A stretch of DNA of 64,000 nt from Babylonia areolata. Its lineage: Eukaryota; Mollusca; Gastropoda; Neogastropoda; Buccinidae. The position numbers and the translations under genes are program-made. The DNA lies in the NCBI RefSeq assembly GCF_041734735.1, contig NC_134878.1:17531764-17595763 (forward strand), read 5' to 3'. Below are positions 58,081-64,000 of the stretch, piece by piece (position 1 is the first letter of the stretch; each line of letters begins with the position of its first letter). The notes beneath the pieces were generated by a model. It was given only the letters and a program-made list of their open reading frames with translations, was not told the origin of the DNA and did not search any database.

Positions 58081-59675
58081 TTTAACAGGAAGGGTGTGGG
58101 GGTTGTCGAGAGAGGATTCGTTGAAATGCACTGAGATGTTTATAGGTATACATGTTAATGGTTCGCGGGGGAGAGAATCGCGAGGTAGGGGTTGGGGTGG
58201 GTGGGTGCGAAGCCGTTACTGAGGAAGAGGCTTATTAACCCATTCCACACTGAGAGTTTTACAGCCTCATTAGCACTGATGGGGGGAAAAAAAACACAGG
58301 CATTGTATTGAAATCAACTGATTTTTTCCTCGAAATTTACACGTCAGCAGGAAGGAAATATTGCACGGAAGTGTATGTACCCGTTGCTTGTAGTTTATGC
58401 ATAATACATGAACGTGGAAACCGTTTCATTGAAACAAACTACGTCGCCAGAGCATTACTCAGACGGGGGTCAGGGAGCTGAATGAGTTAATGGCATTGCT
58501 GTGACACAGAACACAGAAATGACAAGGTAAACCTTGAATCAAGATGGTGATCGGGATGCACCGACCCCCAATACCCAGTTCACTTCACAGCCCAGGTGAG
58601 TTGAGTTCACTTCGCGTTGCTCAATGAAGCGTCACTGTGCTCAGACATATCCATAACCTAGTATACACACGCTACACCGCATCACTGAGCTAGGCAGATG
58701 CCTGACCAGCAGTATATAAACCCAACGTATTTTAGTCAGGCCTCAGTTGAGTGAAACTAGAATAATAAATGATTAACGAATTTATAAATGCATAAAAAAT
58801 GCATAAACAAACCATATAATAACTTGTATTGATTAATCAAATAACTATAATAAATCCACCCCACACATAAATGAATAATTAAATGAATACGTAAATAAAT
58901 AATAAACAAGTAAATAATAACCCCAACCCACACACATAAATGTGGAGTGATGGCCTAGAGGTAACGCGTCCGTCTAGGATGCGAGAGAATCTGAGTGCGC
59001 TGGTTCGAATCACGGCTCAGCCGCCGATATTTTCTCCCCCCCTCCACTAGACCTTGAGTGGCGGTCTGGACGCTAGTCATTCGGATGAGACGATAATCCG
59101 AGGTCCCGTGTGCAGCATGCACTTAGCGCACGTAAAAGAACCCACGGCAATAAAAGGGTTGTTCCTGGCGAAATCTTGTAGAAAAATCCACTTCGATAGG
59201 AAAAACATATAAAGCTGCACGCAGGAAAAAAAAAAAAAAGAAAAAAAAAAGGGGTGGCGCTGTAGTGTAGTGACGCGCTCTCCCTGGGGAAGAGCAGCCC
59301 GAATTTCACACAGAGAAATCTGTTGTGATGAAACGAAATACAAATACAAACACAATCACGACACACACATCAGTAGTCGTGAACTCACACGGCAGCGAGG
59401 AAAGCTCCCAGTATCATGAGGTACACTGTCATCTGAACGTACAGAGAGGCCGTCTGTCTGTAACAAACACAACAATGTAAAAAAAAAAAAATAAAAAAAA
59501 AAAAAAGTGCAAGACTGCTACAATATATATTGCAACTGATGGTGACTATGTACATAATATTTTATGTGAAACGCAAACCCCCTTTCTCTCTCTCTCTCTC
59601 TCTCTCTCTGTGTCTCTGTCTCTCCAGCTGTCTCTTTCACTCAATCTGGTCACACAGTCTGCAATAGCGGTACCA

Positions 59676-59747
<72 letters not shown>

Positions 59748-59900
59748 GTGTGTGTGTGTGTGAAGAAAGAAAAAAACAAATAGAGATGTACCTGAAGATT
59801 ACAAATGTGTATCCTTGGTTAGTATAGTAAGAAAGGTTCTCGCGTGTATCTTGAACAATTTTCTGGAGGGCGGGTCGCGCGGGGCTGGGGAGGTGGGTAA

Positions 59901-59940
<40 letters not shown>

Positions 59941-60227
59941 GAGGGGGTTGAATACAACGGGGAAGTTTGGTAAAAGACCAAGCGGGGTTTAGATCAGGAT
60001 AGGCCTACTCAACCTGTTGATCATAAAAATAAAAAAAAAATTATTGTCACTTTGTTAGCGATAATGCACAAGAGTCAGCCACAAGGAAAGGGAAAGAAAG
60101 GTATATGTGTAGCTTTTATCCAGTACACAAAAGGCCTTATCTGTTAAGATGCTGACAATAACAGTGTGACACGTGTACGAGAACGTCTTATGTTGTGTGC
60201 TAAGAAATGGTTATAGACAGGCAATGG

Positions 60228-60276
<49 letters not shown>

Positions 60277-60348
60277 AGGGAGGGAGGGAGACAGAGGCAG
60301 AAGCAGAGGCAGAGACAAATAGACAAACAGACAGACTGAGAGAAAGAG

Positions 60349-60407
<59 letters not shown>

Positions 60408-60432
60408 GACGGAGAGACGAAGACAGACAGAG

Positions 60433-60489
<57 letters not shown>

Positions 60490-60897
60490 GGGAGGGAGGG
60501 AGAGAGCATTAGCAGCGAAACTCACCCCAAAATGAAATATTCTGCTGCCATGATGAAGACGTTAGCAAAGCGACGTAACACCACGTACATTGGCAGACTG
60601 CAACATACACACGCTGTGAACGGGGCAGGTTGTTTGCAGTACATATGCAAATGAATTATTAACAATAACACACACAAACACACACCCACACAAGCCCATA
60701 AACCCACACACCCCCATGCACATCCCCATAGCCCCCCCACCCCCAACCCCTATTTTTTTGGTTTTGTTTTGTTTTGTTTTCCTGAGATATACTTGTTTTG
60801 TTTTGTTTTTCTGAGATATACTTGTTTTGTTTTGTTTTTCTGAGATATACTTGTTTTTATTGTTGTTGTTTTTTTGTTTTTTGTAGGTTTTTTTTTT

Positions 60898-60938
<41 letters not shown>

Positions 60939-61136
60939 CAGGATACCAGCACATCAAGTTATCATACGGCAAAGAAAGTAGTAAAGAGCTACCAGCTACA
61001 ATAACCATCTGTCAGTCTTTCTGTCTGTCTACCCATCTGTCTGTCGGTTTGTCTGTCTGTGTGTCTGTCTCTTCTGCTCTCAATGTTCACAGCATCTGAG
61101 TATTGACAGGTACCTTTTTCACGATAAAATATTCAA

Positions 61137-61201
<65 letters not shown>

Positions 61202-61215
61202 CACCACACACACAC

Positions 61216-61311
<96 letters not shown>

Positions 61312-62641
61312 ACGCATGCACGTGCTCCAAACACGATTGACGCCCACAAAGATGCTATCGTCGTTTTCCCCTTTTGTCATTCTATACAGTAGAAATACAA
61401 ACTGCAGTTGAGGATTGCTGTTCGTATTTGTCTGTTTTCATTTGTATCATTCAGCACATGTATATTTGTTGTATCTGTAATGTTTGTTTACACCAGCCCT
61501 TTGGGGGGGAGGCGGGGGGAGGGGGGGCGGGGGGGGGGGGGGCATGGCCTGTATTGAATATAAAACATCCGTGTCCGTATCCGTGGACGGAAAAAAGAAG
61601 AAAGAAAAAAAAGATGCCATCGTCGGAAACTTTGGAGACACAAGAAAGCTGGCGATGGGTGAGGTTAGGGTGGAACAAGCCAACAAACGAATAAATAAAT
61701 AAATAAATAAATAAATATATGTATGAATGAATGAATGAACGAACGAATGAACGAACGAATGAATGAATGAACGAACGAATGAATGAATGAATGAATGAAC
61801 GAACGAACGAATGAATGAACGAAAGAATGAACGAACGAACAAATGAATGAATGAACGAACAAACGAACGAATGAATGAATGAATGAATGAATGAACGAAC
61901 GAACGAATGAATGAATAAATGAATGAACGAACGAACGAATGAATGAACGAAAGAATGAACGAACGAACAAATGAATGAATGAACGAACAAACGAACGAAT
62001 GAATGAATGAGTGAATAAATGAATGAACGAACGAACGAACGAATGAGTGAACGAAAGAATGAACGAACGAACAAATGAATGAATGAACGAACAAACGAAC
62101 GAACGGATGAATGAATGAATGAACGAACGAACGAACGAACGAACGAACGAACGAATGAATGAATGAACGAACGAACGAACGAACGGATGAATGAATGAAT
62201 GAACGAACGAACGAACGAATGAATGAACGAACGAACGAACGAACGAACGAACGAACGAACGAACGAATGAACGAACGAACGAATGAATGAATGAATGAAC
62301 GAACGAACAAACGAACGAACGAATGAATGAATGAACGAACGAATGAACGAACGAACGAACGAACGAATGAATGAATGAAGAAAGGAAGGAATAAATGAAT
62401 GAAATAAATCGATAAATGAATAAAGACAGATCGACAGAGACACAGACCGATAGACAAAGACTGGAGAGGGGCAAGAGTGAAAGAAGCAAACCAACAAACA
62501 AACAAAGAAACAAAGTAGATTATTACATATCGTTATCAGAGAGAGAGAGAGAGACAAAAAAGACGTCACTAACCTCAGTTTTTTGGTACTACCCAGGCTG
62601 AACATGATGCTGGCGAGAAACAGCAAGGGGAGAGGCCACAC
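51989..62641 (-). CDS. SLC35D1: SLC35D1-type UDP-sugar transporter, C-terminal 8 coding exons (5' part outside window)
   Basis: Multi-pass antiporter of the nucleotide-sugar transporter family. SLC35D proteins carry UDP-GlcA/UDP-GalNAc/UDP-GlcNAc into the ER or Golgi. Exons 62574-62641, 60526-60597, 59389-59457, 55310-55412, 54310-54402, 53355-53501, 52837-52919 and 51989-52154 join in phase into 801 nt (266 aa). Matches to human SLC35D1 from memory are PLPLLFLA...[76 protein letters not shown] and [20 protein letters not shown]. Human SLC35D1 is 355 aa, so about 110 N-terminal residues lie right of the window. The tail is basic ([13 protein letters not shown]). It is tail to tail with MIER1. 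SLC35D2 is the alternative name, and synteny favours SLC35D1. Confidence 0.93.
52837..52919 (-). CDS. SLC35D1: SLC35D1 exon
   Basis: 83 nt, [20 protein letters not shown] then NFLGINL, matching the [20 protein letters not shown] helix. Leaves in phase 2 at GAG|GTAAGT. Confidence 0.94.
53355..53501 (-). CDS. SLC35D1: SLC35D1 exon
   Basis: 49 codons, [40 protein letters not shown] and TTSIVGVLK. The CTxxNSALTTxIVG motif is diagnostic. Donor AAA|GTCAGT. A decayed copy of its 5' part lies just upstream in the gene (about 53,601-53,768). Confidence 0.95.
53433..53768. repeat. 168-bp tandem duplication including part of an SLC35D1 exon
   Basis: Unit 1 is about 53433-53600, unit 2 about 53601-53768. 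Both share CACACAGGCCAGCAGG, ACCTGGAAC, GCCCATA(T/C)TCCATCGCCTG and a SINE scrap. Unit 2 keeps the acceptor CGGCAG|GCGATGGAGTATGG, but its frame is broken and it has a C-run (53638-53647). Confidence 0.85.
53525..53595 (+). mobile_element. SINE fragment, same family as 7328
   Basis: GGAGTATGGCTGCCTACACG and GCGGGGTAAATAATGGTCAT match the reverse complement of 7,405-7,445. It lies within a local duplication, and a more decayed copy follows at about 53,700-53,767. Confidence 0.75.
54310..54402 (-). CDS. SLC35D1: SLC35D1 exon
   Basis: 31 codons, [20 protein letters not shown] then [11 protein letters not shown], matching the YGLLYYNALFMILP helix. Donor AAG|GTATCA. Confidence 0.93.
54770..55310. 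repeat. Tandem duplication of ~270 bp with CA, CG, CT and TA tracts
   Basis: GGTCAGGCAAGTTCAATATA, TTCCAACTACCTGTAACACA, (CA)n, (GC)n, GAATGAATGAATGAAATCAA, (CT)n, (TA)n and ACATGTCTTACA recur in order. The second unit abuts the SLC35D1 exon donor at 55,309. Confidence 0.9.
55310..55412 (-). CDS. SLC35D1: SLC35D1 exon
   Basis: 103 nt: [20 protein letters not shown] then [14 protein letters not shown]. Equivalent to SSDLAFDLEGYAFILIND. The donor AAT|GTAAGA lies at the edge of a tandem duplication. Confidence 0.93.
55413..55975. other. Intron sequence without gene
   Basis: Short GT tract (55,540-55,562), a C-run with CA (55,622-55,645), A/T runs near 55,795-55,830. No exon supported. Confidence 0.6.
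55976..57226. repeat. GT satellite punctuated by GTGACACTCT
   Basis: 1.2 kb of (GT)n broken about 35 times by GACACT, GACACTCT or GACAAT. The minus-strand frame of 449 codons (His/Thr/Ser) is an artefact. Confidence 0.96.
57235..57470 (+). mobile_element. Degenerate SINE with conserved central domain
   Basis: CATTCGGACGAAACGATAAA and GAGGTCCCGTGTGCACTGAG correspond to the central part of the SINE at 58,935. The tRNA-like head is barely recognisable. Confidence 0.75.
57770..58026 (+). mobile_element. Probable retroposon 3' end with (AATCTC)/(TGTC) tail
   Basis: CCCTTCAAAGGGGCTGTGGC, CTATATGAATAAACCATCTC, then AATCTCAATCTC and (TGTC)n. GAATAAA sits just before the tail. Confidence 0.5.
58037..58070. 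repeat. (TA)n microsatellite
   Basis: About 17 TA units followed by a T-run. Confidence 0.9.
58235..58490. mobile_element. piggyBac-like MITE, 256 bp
   Basis: TTAA at both ends (58235-58238, 58487-58490). Imperfect terminal inverted repeats: TTAACCCATTCCACACTGAG on the left, TTAACTCATTCAGCTCCCTG reading in from the right. No coding potential. Confidence 0.6.
58935..59360 (+). mobile_element. tRNA-derived SINE with conserved central domain
   Basis: Head GTGATGGCCTAGAGGTAACG (A box) and GGTTCGAATCACGG (B box). Body TCATTCGGATGAGACGATAA, GAGGTCCCGTGTGCAGCATG, CGTAAAAGAACCCACGGCAA. Tail GAAATACAAATACAAACAC. The central domain is one I associate with molluscan SINE superfamilies, but I cannot name which. 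An A-rich stretch at 59,226-59,250 suggests two SINE pieces in series. Confidence 0.85.
59389..59457 (-). CDS. SLC35D1: SLC35D1 exon
   Basis: 69 nt, phase 2 to 2: [20 protein letters not shown] then AAV. Membrane helix with the MTVxxMIxGAF motif. Donor CGT|GTGAGT. Confidence 0.9.
59582..59763. repeat. CT and GT microsatellites
   Basis: (CT)n 59,586-59,610, (GT)n 59,679-59,762. Confidence 0.92.
59899..59939. repeat. Poly-G run of about 40
   Basis: Nearly pure G in the SLC35D1 intron. Either a real G-quadruplex-prone tract or an assembly artefact of a long homopolymer. Confidence 0.85.
60230..60500. repeat. CA, GA and GGGA microsatellites
   Basis: (CA)n, (GA)n, (GGGA)n, then two long CA blocks (60,350-60,400, 60,435-60,485), ending just short of the SLC35D1 exon donor. 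Confidence 0.92.
60526..60597 (-). CDS. SLC35D1: SLC35D1 exon, '[10 protein letters not shown]' helix
   Basis: 72 nt, phase 2 to 2: [20 protein letters not shown] then YFIL. The LPMxxVLRRF motif is diagnostic of the family. Donor GGG|GTGAGT. Confidence 0.93.
60755..60935. repeat. 31-bp repeats (TTTTG / CTGAGATATACTTG), T-run and G-run
   Basis: CTGAGATATACTTG with (TTTTG)n three times, then T-run and a G-run of about 27 (60,907-60,933). Confidence 0.88.
61136..61320. repeat. CT and CA microsatellites
   Basis: (CT)n 61,138-61,162, CA blocks to 61,312. Confidence 0.92.
61501..61543. repeat. G-rich run
   Basis: About 43 bases, almost all G with a few A/C. Confidence 0.9.
61686..62400. repeat. 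GAAT/GAAC tetranucleotide satellite
   Basis: 0.7 kb of (GAAT)n and (GAAC)n in changing order. The minus-strand frames of up to 396 codons ([12 protein letters not shown]) are artefacts. Confidence 0.96.
62574..62641 (-). CDS. SLC35D1: SLC35D1 first exon in window
   Basis: 68 nt, [20 protein letters not shown] then KL and two bases, donor GAG|GTTAGT. Corresponds to the [20 protein letters not shown] helix of human SLC35D1. Confidence 0.92.
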
Positions 62642-62796
62642 CTGTCATCATGAAATCAGCTGTTGTCTTCTGCACTTCTGTGGTTATAGGGTTATCATCA
62701 TCATCATCGTTATCATCGTCATTGTCGTCGTCGTCGTCGTAGTCGTCATCATCATCATCATCGTCGTCGATCATCATCATCGTCATCACCATCATC

Positions 62797-62836
<40 letters not shown>

Positions 62837-62963
62837 TCACCATCATCATGTAAGTTTATTCAGTTGTTGTCAGCGCAGGGCGCGTGCACGCGCACATACA
62901 CCTGACACTTATACACACAGACATACACACACAAACACAGACACACACACAGACACAGACACA

Positions 62964-63003
<40 letters not shown>

Positions 63004-63212
63004 AAAAAAAAAGACACGCACACACAAAACATTTTTTCCCTACCCTCGTCTAATATCACTTACAGTGAAAAGACGTTAAACTAAAGAACGAACACAAACA
63101 TACACACACTAAAATGAACAGACGTTAAATCAATTACCTACCAACCAACAAACACACATGCCAGCGCACACACAAATACACATACATGCATACACACGCG
63201 CGCGCGCGCGCA

Positions 63213-63259
<47 letters not shown>

Positions 63260-63349
63260 CAGTGTATAGACAATAAATCTGTTACCAACATCGAATAAAC
63301 CAACACACACACACACACACACACATGCGTACGCACCCCCACCCTCACG

Positions 63350-63396
<47 letters not shown>

Positions 63397-63856
63397 AGCT
63401 TTTATTTCCTGTGCACATGCCAGTGAATCGATTGAGTGCTGTTGATGCATATGCGACAACTGAAGCGCATAAAAATTTATTCACAGCATGTATAAAAACA
63501 CATGTACAATAGTACAGTTTAAGTTGAGCTCCCTGCCCACGATGGATAAAAAAAAAAAATAATAAAAAAACCTAACTAAAAATTATGAGTGGTCATCGTT
63601 ACACAACAGACTGTTCTTCAACAAGGCTGTTTGTATTCACAATGTTATGCTGGTACCAGTATTTCCATTAACCCTAACAGACACTTTGGAAATAAATGAC
63701 CACAGACACAACCACATGTTACGTATACGTATGTGTGTGTGTGTGTGCATTTTACTTATATATACGATTTATTCCCTTGATGTTTTTATTTATGTATTGT
63801 TGTACAATACCTTATGGTCTTAATGTGTGTGTGTGCGTGCGTGTGTGTGTGTGTGT

Positions 63857-63905
<49 letters not shown>

Positions 63906-64000
63906 TCATTTTTAGTAATCTATACCCTTTTTTTGTTGGATGTTTTCATTTGTTAATATTGTTGTGCAATACCCTATTGTCTTAACATGAGTATGTGTGT
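62642..64000 (-). other. Upstream intron of SLC35D1 running off the window
   Basis: No exon for the missing N-terminus is recognisable. Holds an (ATC)n tract (62695-62850), CA tracts (about 62,910-63,000, 63,218-63,256, 63,302-63,394) and GT tracts (63,728-63,750, 63,825-63,900), with AT-rich DNA between. Confidence 0.6.

Noticed and set aside
61447-62641. 396-codon Phe/Ile/Arg/Ser repeat protein
   Set aside because: Translation of the GAAT/GAAC satellite. Its upstream end is the genuine SLC35D1 exon, which splices out at 62,574.

Overview
This is a eukaryotic, non-coding-rich window. It carries three multi-exon animal genes, dense CA/GT microsatellites and tRNA-derived SINEs of the kind common in molluscs. 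A marine gastropod, probably a caenogastropod, is the best guess. That guess rests on repeat style and on my memory of molluscan SINEs, not on a search.

Layout. (1) From about 7.8 to 33.1 kb, minus strand: the start and first two thirds of DNAI4 (WDR78), an axonemal inner-arm dynein intermediate chain. Fifteen coding exons join in phase. The C-terminal WD40 exons were not found and probably lie left of base 1. (2) From 33.52 to 41.33 kb, plus strand: a complete MIER1 corepressor gene (seven coding exons, 596 aa, ELM2 and SANT domains), followed by a long 3' region with a candidate alternative 3' exon. (3) From 51.99 to 62.64 kb, minus strand: the last eight coding exons (266 aa) of a SLC35D1-type UDP-sugar transporter. 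Its N-terminal exons lie beyond the right edge.

DNAI4 and MIER1 are head to head with 413 bp between their start codons, which suggests a shared bidirectional promoter. MIER1 and SLC35D1 are tail to tail. From memory, order and orientation match human chromosome 1p31 (DNAI4 -, MIER1 +, SLC35D1 -). The three products act in unrelated places (cilium, nucleus, ER/Golgi), so the grouping reads as ancient linkage, not a pathway.

The introns of DNAI4 and SLC35D1 are full of microsatellites, minisatellites (units of about 28, 42, 57, 59 and 85 bp), SINEs, a 5'-truncated LINE and TTAA-flanked piggyBac-like remnants. The block from about 29 to 50 kb around MIER1 is nearly free of CA/GT arrays. It instead holds a three-copy SINE-like element with no visible tRNA promoter. 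That element contains several short hairpins, one of them built around a perfect 5' splice-site sequence, and one copy has a clean 16-bp target-site duplication. It is the least familiar thing I see here. Most long open frames elsewhere (His/Thr, Cys/Val, Ser/Ile/His/Pro or Phe/Ile/Arg/Ser rich) are translations of simple repeats and are not genes.
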